Assembly: GCF_918698115.1 (NCBI RefSeq)
Contig: NZ_CAKKLV010000022.1
Coordinates: 17,108-81,107, forward strand
DNA from: Peribacillus sp. Bi96
GTDB taxonomy: Bacteria; Bacillota; Bacilli; Bacillales; DSM-1321
Length of the DNA: 64,000 nt
Direction: 5' to 3'
This document shows, piece by piece, positions 53,865 to 63,874 of this stretch (its first letter is position 1; each line of letters begins with the position of its first letter). A program made the position numbers and the translations under genes. Under the pieces are notes generated by a model. It worked only from the letters and a program-made list of their open reading frames with translations, searched no databases and was not told the origin of the DNA.

Positions 53865-55667
53865 TTACTCAACCGTTACGCTTTTCGCAAGGTTACGTGG
53901 TTTATCCACGTCACATTCGCGGTGTAAGGCAGCGTAATATGCAATGAGCTGCATCGGGATAACAGAGATAAGGGGTGTTAATAGTTCATTCACTTCCGGG
54001 ATGATAAAACGATCATCTTCTTCTTCAAGCCCCTTCATGGAAATGATGCAAGGGTTGGCTCCGCGGGCAACGACTTCTTTGACATTACCACGGATGCTTA
54101 GGTTGACGCCTGCCTGTGTAGCAAGGGCTATGACAGGTGTACCATCTTCGATCAAGGCAATCGTTCCGTGTTTAAGCTCACCGCCAGCAAAGCCTTCTGC
54201 CTGGATATATGAAATTTCCTTCAGCTTAAGCGCCCCTTCTAGAACAACATAGTAATCTAGGGACCTTCCGATGAAGAAACAGTTTCTTGTCACAGACAAA
54301 TATTCTTGGGCAATGGCTTCCATCTCTTCTTTCGAATCACATAGGGCTTCCATTGCAGTCGCGACGATTCCAAGCTCTTTTACAAGGTCGAAATCAAACT
54401 CCAGTTTACGGAATTGGCCAGTTACATTTGCCAATATGGCCAACACTGCCACTTGCGCGGTGTAAGCTTTTGTTGAGGCAACAGCAATTTCAGGTCCTGC
54501 ATGCAGCAAGAGTGTATAATCCGCTTCACGTGAAAGTGTAGAGCCAGGTACGTTAGTGATGGTCAACGCTTTATGACCAAGAGCCTTGATCGACACTAAT
54601 ACGGCTCGGCTATCTGCCGTTTCCCCACTTTGTGAAATGAAGATGAATAGCGGTTTTTTCGATAATATCGGCATATTGTAAGTGAATTCCGATGCCACAT
54701 GGACTTCAACCGGAATTTCCGTCATTTTTTCGATGAATTGCTTACCGATCAACCCTGCATGATAGCTGGTTCCGCAAGCGATGATATAAATACGGTCAGC
54801 CTCACTTACGGCTTCTGTAATGCTATAATCGATTGCAAGGTTACCTTCTTCATTCTGGTAAGCTTGAATGATTTTACGAATGACAGCTGGCTGCTCGTCA
54901 ACTTCTTTCAGCATATAGTGAGGATACGTACCTTTTTCAATATCACTTGCATCCAGTTCAGCAGTGAATGGAGCACGGAAAACTTCTTCGTTGGAAAGAT
55001 TCTTGATCGTTACCTTTTCATTTGTCACAATGACCATTTCTTTATCCATCAGTTCAAGGAACTGATCTGTGACTTGCAACATGGCCATTGCGTCTGAAGC
55101 GACAACGTTAAAGTCATTTCCCACACCGATTAACAGCGGGCTTTTATTTTTTGCGACAAAAATGGTTTCATCATTTTCAGCATCCAAAAGGGCAATGGCA
55201 TATGAGCCTTCTAAAAGAGTGAGAGTTTGACGGAATGCCTCTTCCACTTCCATACCACCGTTTACGAACTTCTCAATGAGTTGAACGATGACTTCTGTAT
55301 CCGTTTCACTTTTAAAGGCAACATCCTTCAAATATTCACGTTTTAGAATCGCATAGTTTTCAATGACCCCATTATGAACTAAAGTCAAGCGACCTGAATT
55401 ACTTTGGTGAGGATGGGCATTATCACGGCTTGGCACACCATGAGTGGCCCAGCGTGTATGTCCTATTCCAGTATGTGCAATAGTATTTTCATCCACGGCC
55501 CCACGCAAGTCCGCAATTCGTCCCTTTTCCTTAAAGATTGTCACGCCTGCATCATTTTTTACGGCAATCCCTGAAGAGTCGTAACCGCGATATTCAAGTT
55601 TTTCAAGACCTTTTAATAAAATTTCCTTCGCGTCATTAAGTCCAATATATCCAACAATTCCACACAT
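53865..55667 (-). CDS. glmS: glutamine-fructose-6-phosphate aminotransferase
   Basis: Makes glucosamine-6-phosphate from fructose-6-phosphate and glutamine, the first step to UDP-GlcNAc for the cell wall. The mature N-terminus CGIVGYIG exposes the catalytic Cys after Met removal. The glutaminase domain (about 1-220, with GHTRWATHG) is followed by two SIS domains ([36 protein letters not shown]), and the protein ends in KSVTVE. The start is the ATG at 55667 (GGAGGAG upstream); the longer frame runs into the leader. Length 600. It is controlled by a ribozyme in the leader. Confidence 0.97.
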   Translation of the reverse strand: MCGIVGYIGLNDAKEILLKGLEKLEYRGYDSSGIAVKNDAGVTIFKEKGRIADLRGAVDENTIAHTGIGHTRWATHGVPSRDNAHPHQSNSGRLTLVHNGVIENYAILKREYLKDVAFKSETDTEVIVQLIEKFVNGGMEVEEAFRQTLTLLEGSYAIALLDAENDETIFVAKNKSPLLIGVGNDFNVVASDAMAMLQVTDQFLELMDKEMVIVTNEKVTIKNLSNEEVFRAPFTAELDASDIEKGTYPHYMLKEVDEQPAVIRKIIQAYQNEEGNLAIDYSITEAVSEADRIYIIACGTSYHAGLIGKQFIEKMTEIPVEVHVASEFTYNMPILSKKPLFIFISQSGETADSRAVLVSIKALGHKALTITNVPGSTLSREADYTLLLHAGPEIAVASTKAYTAQVAVLAILANVTGQFRKLEFDFDLVKELGIVATAMEALCDSKEEMEAIAQEYLSVTRNCFFIGRSLDYYVVLEGALKLKEISYIQAEGFAGGELKHGTIALIEDGTPVIALATQAGVNLSIRGNVKEVVARGANPCIISMKGLEEEDDRFIIPEVNELLTPLISVIPMQLIAYYAALHRECDVDKPRNLAKSVTVE

Positions 55668-55769
55668 AATTTCTGCTCCTCCAACCGATTCGAGGGAACA
55701 GGAATGCACGGGGGCATCCCTGCCCCCTCATCTCTGATATATATTTTTATAAAGGAAATGCCCTAAAGC

Positions 55770-55940
55770 ACTTTTTCCCATTGTGCATTTCCAATCCTTT
55801 GTGCAGTAAGTTGCCCTACTGTTTTAAAATTGGAATTACTGCGGCTGTGCACTTCAGCCGGGAGGTATCCGCCGAACATTCGATAAACCTCCTCCTCGTC
55901 AACTAAGCCTTTCTCGACCAGACTTAGTTCAGGCGCTTTT
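55770..55940 (-). ncRNA. glmS ribozyme (GlcN6P-activated self-cleaving riboswitch)
   Basis: The leader of glmS reads, on the minus strand, AGCGCCTGAACT (5' end near 55937), GTTGACGAGGAGGAGGTTTA, TCGGCGGATACCTCCCGGCTG and CACAGCCGCAG, the conserved core of the glmS ribozyme as I know it. Cleavage is expected just 5' of the GCGCC near 55937 when glucosamine-6-phosphate binds, which destabilises glmS mRNA. The 3' part, to about 55770, forms the accessory P3-P4 helices. The 70-codon frame at 55763-55975 is an accident of this RNA. Confidence 0.92.
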
Positions 55941-56086
55941 GTAAAACATTTCTTCTTGCCTACCCTCCTTTTCAAACAACCATTTTATAGAAAATGAGAT
56001 GTAAATCAGGATAATCATACCTTAAATAAGGGACATAGGTCAATTCTTTATTACCGTGACCAAGGAAAAAGAACTTCTTTATAAAA

Positions 56087-56124
56087 ATATGCATAAAAGG
56101 AATATTGGTTCCTTTTATGCATAT
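56087..56124. terminator. intrinsic terminator of glmM
   Basis: A 16-bp perfect stem (56087-56102 and 56109-56124) with a six-base loop, followed on the minus strand by a T-rich stretch. Confidence 0.85.
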
Positions 56125-56130
56125 GATTGG

Positions 56131-57480
56131 TTATTCGCTTATTCCCATTTCCGCTCTTACCACAGAGACGATGCGATCAACATAATTTGTGCATTCTTCA
56201 GTAGTCGGTGCTTCAGCCATAACACGGACTAGCGGTTCAGTACCGGATGGTCTCACCAAGATACGACCGTTTCCGGCCATTTCCCCTTCTACTTCCCTAA
56301 TGACTTCCTGTACCTTTTCATTATCAGTTACAGCATGTTTATCGGTTACTCTGACATTGATAAGTGTTTGTGGATATTTCTTCATCTCACCAGCGAGCTC
56401 CGATAAGGTCTTTTGTGTATCACTCATGATGTTTACAAGCTGTAAACCCGTCAATAAGCCATCTCCTGTCGTGTTATAGTCCAGGAAGATAATATGTCCG
56501 GATTGCTCGCCGCCAAGGTTATAGCCGCCTTTTCGCATCTCTTCTACCACATAGCGATCCCCCACTGCCGTTTGGGCGCTTTGTATGCCATGCTCTTCAA
56601 GACCTTTATAAAAACCTAGGTTACTCATGATTGTGGAAACCACTGTTCCCTGTTTCAGACGATTATTTTCTTTCAAGTATTTCGCACAGATATACATGAT
56701 TTGGTCGCCGTCCACAATATTTCCCTTTTCATCTATGGCAATGACGCGGTCCCCGTCGCCATCGAAAGCAAGTCCGACATCCGCACCTTTTTCTTTTAAG
56801 AATTCAGCCAGTGCCTCAGGATGAGTGGAACCTACCTTATCATTAATGTTCAATCCATTTGGCGATGCCCCCATTGTAGAGATGTCTGCATCCAGATCAG
56901 CAAATAAATGCATGGCTAAAGATGATGTTGCTCCATGTGCACAATCAAGCGCAACATGGATGCCTGTAAATTCTTCATCCACTGATTGCTTCAAGTACTG
57001 GAGGTACTTTTGACCACCTTCGAAATAGTCGTTCAAATGACCTAAATCTCCGCCAACGGGACGTGGAAGTTCATCCTTTTCCAAATCTAACAGTGTTTCA
57101 ATTTCCGCTTCTTGATCATCGGAGAGCTTAAATCCATCTGGGCCGAAGAATTTAATGCCATTATCCGCTACCGGATTATGCGAAGCGGAAATCATGACAC
57201 CCGCTTCAGCACTAAGGGCCTTTGTTAAATAGGCAACTCCTGGTGTCGAAATGACACCAAGGCGCATAACTTCAGCCCCAATGGATAATAGACCAGCTAC
57301 AAGTGCACCTTCCAGCATTTCACCTGAAATACGTGTATCGCGCCCTATCAGCACTTTGGGTTTTTCTGTATCTTTAGTAAGAACGTAACCACCAAAACGG
57401 CCTAGTTTAAATGCCAACTCCGGTGTTAATTCGCTATTCGCAATACCCCTTACTCCGTCTGTTCCAAAATATTTGCCCAT
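56131..57480 (-). CDS. glmM: phosphoglucosamine mutase
   Basis: Converts glucosamine-6-phosphate to glucosamine-1-phosphate, the step after GlmS. The phospho-Ser100 lies in [18 protein letters not shown], the Mg loop in [12 protein letters not shown], and the sugar loop in GGEQSGHI; the C-terminal phosphate loop is [13 protein letters not shown]. Length 449 is normal. It sits in the conserved cdaA-cdaR-glmM order; GlmM is known to bind and inhibit CdaA in several Firmicutes. Confidence 0.97.
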   Translation of the reverse strand: MGKYFGTDGVRGIANSELTPELAFKLGRFGGYVLTKDTEKPKVLIGRDTRISGEMLEGALVAGLLSIGAEVMRLGVISTPGVAYLTKALSAEAGVMISASHNPVADNGIKFFGPDGFKLSDDQEAEIETLLDLEKDELPRPVGGDLGHLNDYFEGGQKYLQYLKQSVDEEFTGIHVALDCAHGATSSLAMHLFADLDADISTMGASPNGLNINDKVGSTHPEALAEFLKEKGADVGLAFDGDGDRVIAIDEKGNIVDGDQIMYICAKYLKENNRLKQGTVVSTIMSNLGFYKGLEEHGIQSAQTAVGDRYVVEEMRKGGYNLGGEQSGHIIFLDYNTTGDGLLTGLQLVNIMSDTQKTLSELAGEMKKYPQTLINVRVTDKHAVTDNEKVQEVIREVEGEMAGNGRILVRPSGTEPLVRVMAEAPTTEECTNYVDRIVSVVRAEMGISE

Positions 57481-57533
57481 CTTTATCGCTCCTTCTTCTA
57501 ATCGTTACTGAATTAAATGATGTTAAAGGAAGG

Positions 57534-58889
57534 TCATGTCGCTTCGTCTTTTTGAGTAATGGAGACCTTAATCGTTTTAGAATCCAGTTCCCAATTCACT
57601 CCCGCAGGCGCTTTTACCACCAGTTCTACATCATGTGTACCTTCATCTAAATTACTCACATCTACTGTAAGATTAATGTCGTCTTTAGTTATTTTCTTCA
57701 AATCATCCGCCTCACCAAGCAAAGTAATGCTTGTTACATCGGTTTCCAATTCGGCATCTTGGTCTGCTTGTATGCCCACAGGCTCTATATTCATATTATT
57801 GAATGTCTTAGACTCAATGGCAGCGGGTTCATCTTTTTCGACTACTTTTTCTTGTTCTTCTTGTTCATCTTGTTCTTTTACTTGTTCTTTCTCTTCTTCG
57901 ACTGGTTCTGCATTCTCTTCATCTACGTCCACTTTTTCCGTACGAATTTTGACCTTTGCCTTACCCAAGGACATTTTTTGTACACTATCCGGTTTAGTAA
58001 GATCGAGTTCCAATTCCGTATCACCATCAATTTTGGAGATATTTACAGGTAAATCTATTTCACTTATATTTTCCAGGCTCGTTTCTGACCCAAATAAGGT
58101 GACCTCTTTAGGATCGACACTTAAACTCTTGATCCTAATGCCATCCTTTGCCTTCCCGGTTTGCTTTGGTGCTATGGAAACCGTCTTTGAAGGTATGCTC
58201 ACTTTTAAAGAAACGGCTACCGAAGCAGGCTCGATCGTCACATCCAACTTATTCAAGTCCCGGTCAAGAGCTTTAACGGTTGCCTTCCCATTCACCGTTT
58301 CATCAAGTCCCTTACTTATTTCAAGGTTTGCCTTTACATAGGAAATTTGTTCAATCGCGTCTTTGGCGCCTGTTATTTTAACAGTTTGAGGGCTCACGGT
58401 TGGCTGTCCAGCGGTATATCCCTCTTCAAGTAATGAGTGATTATACTCTGCTTCAACGGAGAACTCCTTCGTCACTCGTTCCTGAACATTGACTTCTGCA
58501 TATTCCGGATCGATTGTCGCCACTAACTTTTCATTCAACTGACTTATTTTAAATGTGACAGTTCTATCCCCCATTGAGATTTCAGGATCCGATAGGTCTA
58601 CATAAACTTTGAAATCCCTTTGGTTTTTTGCATTTATCAATAGACTTTTTGCTCCCTTTAGAGTAACATCCACCGTTTCCGGCACACCGCTCACCACCAG
58701 ATTTTCACGGTCATAGTACACTTCAACAGGTACATTTTCTATGGTCTCCGTACTGATTTCAGGGGCTGTCGATAAACCAAGGGATTTTTTATCCGACTCC
58801 ATCTCAAAGTTAATGGAAATGAACAAAAGTGCTGCCAAGGCAAAGGCTACGATTCTCATAAACCAAGCACTATTAGTGAATTTATCCAT
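57534..58889 (-). CDS. cdaR: CdaR (YbbR-domain) regulator of c-di-AMP synthesis
   Basis: 451 residues: a membrane anchor near 10-28, then repeated extracytoplasmic YbbR domains (four, each ending in a KI-TGAKDAIEQI-like or LFGSETSLENI-like turn) and an acidic, Gln/Glu-rich linker (about 330-365) between the last two. CdaR binds CdaA and modulates it. It overlaps the end of cdaA by 8 bases and precedes glmM by 53. Confidence 0.93.
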   Translation of the reverse strand: MDKFTNSAWFMRIVAFALAALLFISINFEMESDKKSLGLSTAPEISTETIENVPVEVYYDRENLVVSGVPETVDVTLKGAKSLLINAKNQRDFKVYVDLSDPEISMGDRTVTFKISQLNEKLVATIDPEYAEVNVQERVTKEFSVEAEYNHSLLEEGYTAGQPTVSPQTVKITGAKDAIEQISYVKANLEISKGLDETVNGKATVKALDRDLNKLDVTIEPASVAVSLKVSIPSKTVSIAPKQTGKAKDGIRIKSLSVDPKEVTLFGSETSLENISEIDLPVNISKIDGDTELELDLTKPDSVQKMSLGKAKVKIRTEKVDVDEENAEPVEEEKEQVKEQDEQEEQEKVVEKDEPAAIESKTFNNMNIEPVGIQADQDAELETDVTSITLLGEADDLKKITKDDINLTVDVSNLDEGTHDVELVVKAPAGVNWELDSKTIKVSITQKDEAT

Positions 58890-59706
58890 TCTTTTTCCCC
58901 CTCCAATTCCAGATGCCTGAGGAAGTTGATTTGATGTTTTCCACTACCAGCTCACTTGTAAGCATGGCCCTGAAAGATTCTTGGTTCAAATCCCGGTAGA
59001 GTTCCCCGTTTTTAGTAACGGATATCCCTCCCGTTTCTTCTGAAACAACAATCGTAAGACTATCCGTCACTTCACTCATGCCAATGGCAGCCCTATGCCG
59101 GGTACCAAGTTCTTTTGATATGAATGGACTTTCCGATAATGGTAAGTAGCAAGCTGCAGCTGCCACCTGGTTATTCTGCAAAATAACCGCGCCATCATGG
59201 AGTGGCGTATTAGGTATAAAGATATTGATGAGCAGTTCTGAAGAAATATAGGACTTTAGAGGAATCCCCGTTTCCACATAATCCCCCAGCTCTGTTCCTT
59301 TTTCTATCGTAATCAAGGCTCCGATCCGCCTTTTCGCCATATACGTGGACGCCTTCAGGATTTCTTCAACTAAGCGTTCTTGCTGATTCTCTTCTGGAAC
59401 GGTGCCCCTTGCAAAGAGCTTCCCGCGTCCTAATTGTTCTAGTGCCCTTCTCAGTTCAGGTTGAAAAATTACAAGAATTGCCAGTACTCCCCAATTCATG
59501 ACTTGTGCCATTAACCATCCAAGTGTATTGAAACCAAACAGGTTGCTTAAGCTTTTTACAATTACAATTACAAAAATTCCTTTTAGCAGCTGAATAGCCT
59601 TCGTGCCTCGAATAATAGTTAACAATTTATATATCACAAACCAAACAAGGAGAATATCAATGAAATTTATTACATAGTCCCAAACATTCAAATTGGATAA
59701 AGACAT
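58882..59706 (-). CDS. cdaA: diadenylate cyclase CdaA
   Basis: Makes the second messenger c-di-AMP from two ATP at the membrane. Three membrane helices (about 10-30, 40-56 and 65-82) are followed by the DAC domain with DGA at 171-173 and RHR at 203-205, both required for catalysis. 274 residues. The ATG at 59706 has GGAGG nine bases upstream; the longer frame is not needed. c-di-AMP controls potassium uptake and cell-wall balance, which fits the link with glmM. Confidence 0.96.
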   Translation of the reverse strand: MSLSNLNVWDYVINFIDILLVWFVIYKLLTIIRGTKAIQLLKGIFVIVIVKSLSNLFGFNTLGWLMAQVMNWGVLAILVIFQPELRRALEQLGRGKLFARGTVPEENQQERLVEEILKASTYMAKRRIGALITIEKGTELGDYVETGIPLKSYISSELLINIFIPNTPLHDGAVILQNNQVAAAACYLPLSESPFISKELGTRHRAAIGMSEVTDSLTIVVSEETGGISVTKNGELYRDLNQESFRAMLTSELVVENIKSTSSGIWNWRGKKNG

Positions 59707-59866
59707 GTTGTTTCCTCCAGTCAGTATTACTCCAAATAACAATTACAATCGTTATGTAATAACTTTAATAGTATACCATTTTTTAAATGATACATCTAAA
59801 ACTAGTGTGAGAAATTTGCATGTTAAGAACGAATAATGGAAAATGAATCCCTTTTCATTAAAAAAT

Positions 59867-59917
59867 AAAGCTGAGCGAAGTCACCGTATATGAAAAACGA
59901 TGTCCTCTTCTCAGCTT
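59867..59917 (-). terminator. intrinsic terminator of sigW-rsiW
   Basis: Arms AAAGCTGAG and CTCAGCTT with an inner GAAG/CTTC pairing and an A-rich left side that reads as Ts on the minus strand, directly after the rsiW stop. Confidence 0.65.
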
Positions 59918-59925
59918 CTACACTC

Positions 59926-60549
59926 CTATTCCTTTTCTTCCTCTTTAGAAGGAACCAACGACGTTGCAGTATCCTTTACTTTATACCACACCCACTCAAA
60001 AGCTTGGTCAATGACACGGATGCTTCCTGTCACATTCCCTGCCTTGGACATATATTTATGTCCATTTATGACTGTCACATCTCCCTCTACTTCACCATCT
60101 ATTTGAATGTTACCATTTTGAACTACCACATTTCCCTCGATTTTCTCACCTGCAGGCACAATAACCGTTTCACCTTCTACTACTAAATTGGGCTGTTTGG
60201 AAACTGAAAAATGTTCGTCCTGATTATAAGTGGAAAAAACAGAACCTGTCATCAATATAATGAACATGGCTGCCGCTGTCATGAAGGGATGGCTTTTAAA
60301 CCAACGTTTGGCGCCCGTTGTTTTCGTTTCCTTTGGCAATTGAGCCATTACCTTTGCTGTAAAGTCATCCGGCGCCTTAATATGGGAAGTACTCTGTACA
60401 AGAGCGACCGCCTTTTTCATTTCATGAAAGTAATTCCGGCATTCAGCACACGTATGCAAGTGCTCCCGTAAAACTTCTTTATGCTCCGGTTTGATGTCCT
60501 CATCTAAATAATCATGCATATATTCAATGATTTCCTCATGGCAGTTCAT
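59926..60549 (-). CDS. rsiW: anti-sigma W factor
   Basis: Membrane protein that sequesters SigW until cell-envelope stress triggers PrsW and RasP cleavage. Zinc anti-sigma motif HxxxCxxC (His30, Cys34, Cys37), a membrane helix near 87-105, and an external beta-rich tail (GETVIVPAGEKIEGNVVVQNG-type repeats, polymer-forming cytoskeletal-like). 207 residues. AAGGTG precedes the ATG at 60549. It starts 16 bases after sigW. Confidence 0.93.
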   Translation of the reverse strand: MNCHEEIIEYMHDYLDEDIKPEHKEVLREHLHTCAECRNYFHEMKKAVALVQSTSHIKAPDDFTAKVMAQLPKETKTTGAKRWFKSHPFMTAAAMFIILMTGSVFSTYNQDEHFSVSKQPNLVVEGETVIVPAGEKIEGNVVVQNGNIQIDGEVEGDVTVINGHKYMSKAGNVTGSIRVIDQAFEWVWYKVKDTATSLVPSKEEEKE

Positions 60550-60565
60550 TTTTCTCACCTTCTTT

Positions 60566-61129
60566 TTATAAATGGCGTAGTTGTTTACGCAAGGCTTCCC
60601 GACCACGATGTATTCTCGTCTTAACCGTACCGACTGGCAAATCGAGTATTTCGCTGATTTCCTTTAAAGATAACTCTTCAATATACTTCAATACGATTAC
60701 CGATCGGTATTTCTCGGGCAATTTCATTATCTCCGCCTGAATGGTTTCCTGTAATTCTAAAGATTCAACCTCTTCCTCGGGCTTCGCCATATCCGATGCA
60801 ATTTGGGAATACATATTCAATCCGTCTGTTCCAGCAACATCTGCATCTAGGTAGTAATCTGGTTTTTTCTTGCGAAGACGGTCAATACAAAGGTTAGTGG
60901 CAATCCGATATAACCATGTGGAAAATTTCATTTGTATATTGAAACTGCGGATATTCACGAAGGCTCTTACAAAGGCCTCCTGTGCCAAATCTTCTGCTTC
61001 TTGCCTGTTTCCGAGCATCCTGAAACATATCTGGAAAACTTTGTCCTTGTAAATTTCGACAATTTCCCCAAATGCATTATGGTCTCCCTTTAATACTTGA
61101 TTAATTCTCTCTTTAATGAGTGCATCCAT
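60566..61129 (-). CDS. sigW: ECF sigma factor SigW
   Basis: 187 residues with region 2 (EAEDLAQEAFVRAFVNIRSFNIQMKFSTWLYRIATN) and region 4 (LPEKYRSVIVLKYIEELSLKEISEILDLPVGTVKTRIHRGREALRK). Directs genes for resistance to cell-wall antibiotics, detergents and bacteriocins in B. subtilis. Followed by rsiW, with a clear self-recognised promoter upstream. Confidence 0.96.
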   Translation of the reverse strand: MDALIKERINQVLKGDHNAFGEIVEIYKDKVFQICFRMLGNRQEAEDLAQEAFVRAFVNIRSFNIQMKFSTWLYRIATNLCIDRLRKKKPDYYLDADVAGTDGLNMYSQIASDMAKPEEEVESLELQETIQAEIMKLPEKYRSVIVLKYIEELSLKEISEILDLPVGTVKTRIHRGREALRKQLRHL

Positions 61130-61168
61130 TTTCCGGTATTACCCCCGCTCATGCGGCTATACGATTAT

Positions 61169-61194
61169 TACGAATCGCAAGCTGAAAGGTTTCA
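61169..61194 (-). promoter_or_regulatory. SigW-dependent autoregulatory promoter
   Basis: On the minus strand -35 TGAAAC (61189-61194), a 16-base spacer and -10 CGTA (61169-61172) match the SigW consensus exactly, about 40 bases before sigW. Confidence 0.9.
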
Positions 61195-61300
61195 AAAATT
61201 TAATACATTAATTTTAACAAAGTTTTACATTTTATGTTTAAGAAAAAAAAAACAGGGTTATATAGTAAGAAATTGTAAATATGAGGGAGTGAATCTCTAT

Positions 61301-61486
61301 ATGAAAGCAGAACAAATTTTAGACCATATTGAGCAATACAGACAGAAAATGATGATATTGGCCTCCCGTTCTTCGATGGTTGATACTGAAGTTGTTGAAG
61401 TAAGCAGCAAGCTGGATATCTTAATCAATCAATACCTACATTTGACAAGAAGTGAAAGTCTCACGGACCGACGTGCTCTTAAGTGA
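61301..61486 (+). CDS. Spo0E-like aspartyl-phosphate phosphatase
   Basis: 61 residues: two helices with the motif SSKLDILINQYL (family SQELD-type), as in Spo0E, YisI and YnzD, which remove phosphate from Spo0A~P and delay sporulation. GGGAG lies 11 bases before the ATG at 61301; a GTG four codons earlier is possible, the longer frame is not. Divergent from sigW. Confidence 0.8.
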   Translation: MKAEQILDHIEQYRQKMMILASRSSMVDTEVVEVSSKLDILINQYLHLTRSESLTDRRALK

Positions 61487-61576
61487 ATATGGTTATGCAA
61501 TTGCAACCATCTATATACAGTTATGCTTATGATACTTACACCCTGGACAATAAACCTACGTCTTCTAGCATATAAA

Positions 61577-61609
61577 AAACAGTAACCCATTACAAGCCGG
61601 TTACTGTTT
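61577..61609. terminator. bidirectional terminator of rocF
   Basis: An 11-bp perfect stem (AAACAGTAACC and its complement) followed by T-rich sequence. Confidence 0.85.
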
Positions 61610-61624
61610 CTTTTATTTTAACAG

Positions 61625-62527
61625 TTATAATAACTTTTCTCCAAATAGCGATCCCATGAGTGCCACGGCAACGATCGCCGTTTTATTTCGCTCATCTAAA
61701 ATGGGATTCACTTCAACGAATTCAGCTGACGTAATCAAGTTGGATTCCGCAAGCATTTCCATGGCCAAATGGCTTTCCCGATAACTTATACCACCATTCA
61801 CCGGTGTTCCTACTCCAGGTGCATCTGACGGATCTACCCCATCCAGATCCAATGAAAGGTGGACACCGTCCGTTCTTTCTCTTAAATAACCTATACATTC
61901 TTCCATGACCCTTGTCATACCCATGCGGTCGATTTCATGCATCGTAAATACTTTAATCCCTTTATCACGTATAAGTTCTTTTTCCCCTTCATCCAATGAC
62001 CTTGCACCAATTATTACGATATTTTCCGGTTTCACTTTTGGAGCGGAACCATGGATATTAATTAGGTCCGGATGTCCCAGCCCAATACTGACAGCAAGCG
62101 GCATTCCATGTATATTTCCTGATGGAGAAGTTTCTTCCGTATTTAAATCACCGTGTGCGTCGTACCAAATCACACCTATATTATCATAGTGTTTTGCGAC
62201 GCCGGCTAATGTTCCTATAGCTATTGAATGGTCTCCCCCTAGTACAAGAGGAAAAGAACCGCCTTCTATTATTTCATCTACTCTTGCAGCTAACTGAGTG
62301 TTACCCTTTGCAACAAGAGATAAGTTTTTTAAATTTGTTCCAGGTTTATTTGCATTTCCAGGACGTCCTACAACAATATCGCCTAGATCTTCTACTTCTA
62401 TATTTAATTGCTGAAGACGCTCGATAACCCCTGCGTAACGAATGGCACTAGGCCCCATATCCACCCCACGCCTTGCTTGACCAAGGTCCATAGGCAACCC
62501 TATGACAGAAATTTTCTGAATAGACAT
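61625..62527 (-). CDS. rocF: arginase
   Basis: Hydrolyses arginine to ornithine and urea, using a Mn2+ pair. Metal-site motifs GGDHSIAIG, DAHGDLN and SLDLDGVDPSDAPGVGTP are complete, 300 residues. The ATG at 62527 has AAGGGGGA upstream. The position beside sigW and the rRNA operon is conserved in Bacillus cereus-like genomes. Confidence 0.95.
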   Translation of the reverse strand: MSIQKISVIGLPMDLGQARRGVDMGPSAIRYAGVIERLQQLNIEVEDLGDIVVGRPGNANKPGTNLKNLSLVAKGNTQLAARVDEIIEGGSFPLVLGGDHSIAIGTLAGVAKHYDNIGVIWYDAHGDLNTEETSPSGNIHGMPLAVSIGLGHPDLINIHGSAPKVKPENIVIIGARSLDEGEKELIRDKGIKVFTMHEIDRMGMTRVMEECIGYLRERTDGVHLSLDLDGVDPSDAPGVGTPVNGGISYRESHLAMEMLAESNLITSAEFVEVNPILDERNKTAIVAVALMGSLFGEKLL

Positions 62528-62683
62528 ACAACTCCCCCTTTCCACTATTTTATATCGTATATCAAGGTGGTTCAACTGGACATTTCCATGAATAAAGATG
62601 CAGTCACTTTTCTCATATCTTAATGTTTTATCGGATTTTTTTAAAAGGCTTATTATCTATCGTGAATGGTCACTCCTGAAATT

Positions 62684-62721
62684 AAATAAAAAAAAAGTCT
62701 TAAACCATTTTGGCTTAAGAC
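62684..62721 (-). terminator. terminator of the rRNA-tRNA operon
   Basis: Arms GTCTTAA-a-CCA and TGG-c-TTAAGAC around a TTTT loop, followed on the minus strand by a long T-run, just after tRNA-Ala. The 160 bases from here to rocF show no gene. Confidence 0.88.
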
Positions 62722-62745
62722 GTAAGTTTTGGTGTATGTAGTTGA

Positions 62746-62821
62746 TGGTGGAGCCTAGCGGGATCGAACCGCTGACCTCCTGCGTGCAAGGCAGGCGCTC
62801 TCCCAGCTGAGCTAAGGCCCC
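62746..62821 (-). tRNA. tRNA-Ala(UGC)
   Basis: Complete cloverleaf, anticodon TGC in loop CTTGCAC, CCA encoded. Last gene of the rRNA-tRNA operon. Confidence 0.95.
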
Positions 62822-62842
62822 TAAGGAATGTAAACTATAATA

Positions 62843-62914
62843 AGCGGAAGACGGGATTCGAACCCGCGACCCCAACCTTGGCAAGGTTGTATTCTACCAC
62901 TGAACTACTTCCGC
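62843..62914 (-). tRNA. tRNA-Gly(GCC)
   Basis: Cloverleaf with acceptor GCGGAAG/CTTCCGC and anticodon GCC in loop TTGCCAA. No encoded CCA. Confidence 0.93.
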
Positions 62915-62917
62915 AAA

Positions 62918-62992
62918 TGGCTGGGCTAGAAGGGATCGAACCTTCGCATGACGGAATCAAAATCCGTTGCCTTACCGCTTGGCTATAGCCCA
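62918..62992 (-). tRNA. tRNA-Gln(UUG)
   Basis: Cloverleaf with acceptor TGGGCTA/TAGCCCA, anticodon TTG in loop TTTTGAT, CCA encoded. Confidence 0.94.
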
Positions 62993-63096
62993 ATAATATG
63001 ATATGTATCATTAATATTCAACAAAATAAAAAGTGGTAATCATATATTTCCCTAATATAGAGAATATATAACTGATCCACAGGATTTTCATTAAAA

Positions 63097-63180
63097 TGGT
63101 GGAGGGGGGCAGATTCGAACTGCCGAACCCAAAGGAGCGGATTTACAGTCCGCCGCGTTTAGCCACTTCGCTACCCCTCC
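63097..63180 (-). tRNA. tRNA-Tyr(GUA)
   Basis: 84 bases with the long variable arm of class II tRNAs, anticodon GTA in loop CTGTAAA, CCA encoded. About 100 AT-rich bases separate it from tRNA-Gln. Confidence 0.94.
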
Positions 63181-63198
63181 GCAATATATGGTTGTAAA

Positions 63199-63274
<76 letters not shown>

Positions 63275-63289
63275 AAATAATGAATATAA

Positions 63290-63365
63290 TGGTGGAGGAT
63301 GACGGGATCGAACCGCCGACCCTCTGCTTGTAAGGCAGATGCTCTCCCAGCTGAGCTAATCCTCC
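63290..63365 (-). tRNA. tRNA-Val(UAC)
   Basis: Anticodon TAC in loop CTTACAA, acceptor GGAGGAT/ATCCTCC, CCA encoded. Confidence 0.94.
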
Positions 63366-63383
63366 ATATTAATGAGTTGAAAA

Positions 63384-63458
63384 TGGTGACCCGTACGGGA
63401 TTCGAACCCGTGTTACCGCCGTGAAAGGGCGGTGTCTTAACCGCTTGACCAACGGGCC
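63384..63458 (-). tRNA. tRNA-Glu(UUC)
   Basis: Anticodon TTC in loop CTTTCAC, acceptor GGCCCGT with ACGGGTC, CCA encoded. Confidence 0.94.
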
Positions 63459-63487
63459 GGACTTTTGTGTTCATAGATAGATTGGGA

Positions 63488-63560
63488 AGCTCCCAAGCGG
63501 ATTCGAACCGCTGACCTCTTCCTTACCATGGAAGTGCTCTACCTACTGAGCTATGGAAGC
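63488..63560 (-). tRNA. tRNA-Thr(GGU)
   Basis: Anticodon GGT in loop ATGGTAA, acceptor GCTTCCA/TGGGAGC with one wobble pair. No encoded CCA. Confidence 0.93.
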
Positions 63561-63563
63561 ATA

Positions 63564-63638
63564 TGGCTCCGCAGGTAGGACTCGAACCTACGACCGTTCG
63601 GTTAACAGCCGAATGCTCTACCACTGAGCTACTGCGGA
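63564..63638 (-). tRNA. tRNA-Asn(GUU)
   Basis: Anticodon GTT in loop CTGTTAA, acceptor TCCGCAG/CTGCGGA, CCA encoded. First tRNA after 5S. Confidence 0.94.
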
Positions 63639-63683
63639 ATAATATTATGTTTCCTTAAACCCATTTAAAGATTTAAATGAATA

Positions 63684-63799
<116 letters not shown>

Positions 63800-63874
63800 C
63801 TATATTCATTTTTGAAGAATTTTCATTCCTTCAAAACTAGATAATAAGAAGGTATTTCATTTTTCAAAAAGCGT

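Noticed and set aside
55763..55975. 70-codon minus-strand frame upstream of glmS
   Set aside because: It coincides with the glmS ribozyme; its conservation-like appearance comes from the RNA structure.
57559..58341. 260-codon plus-strand frame
   Set aside because: Antisense shadow of cdaR; Ser-rich translation with no family features.
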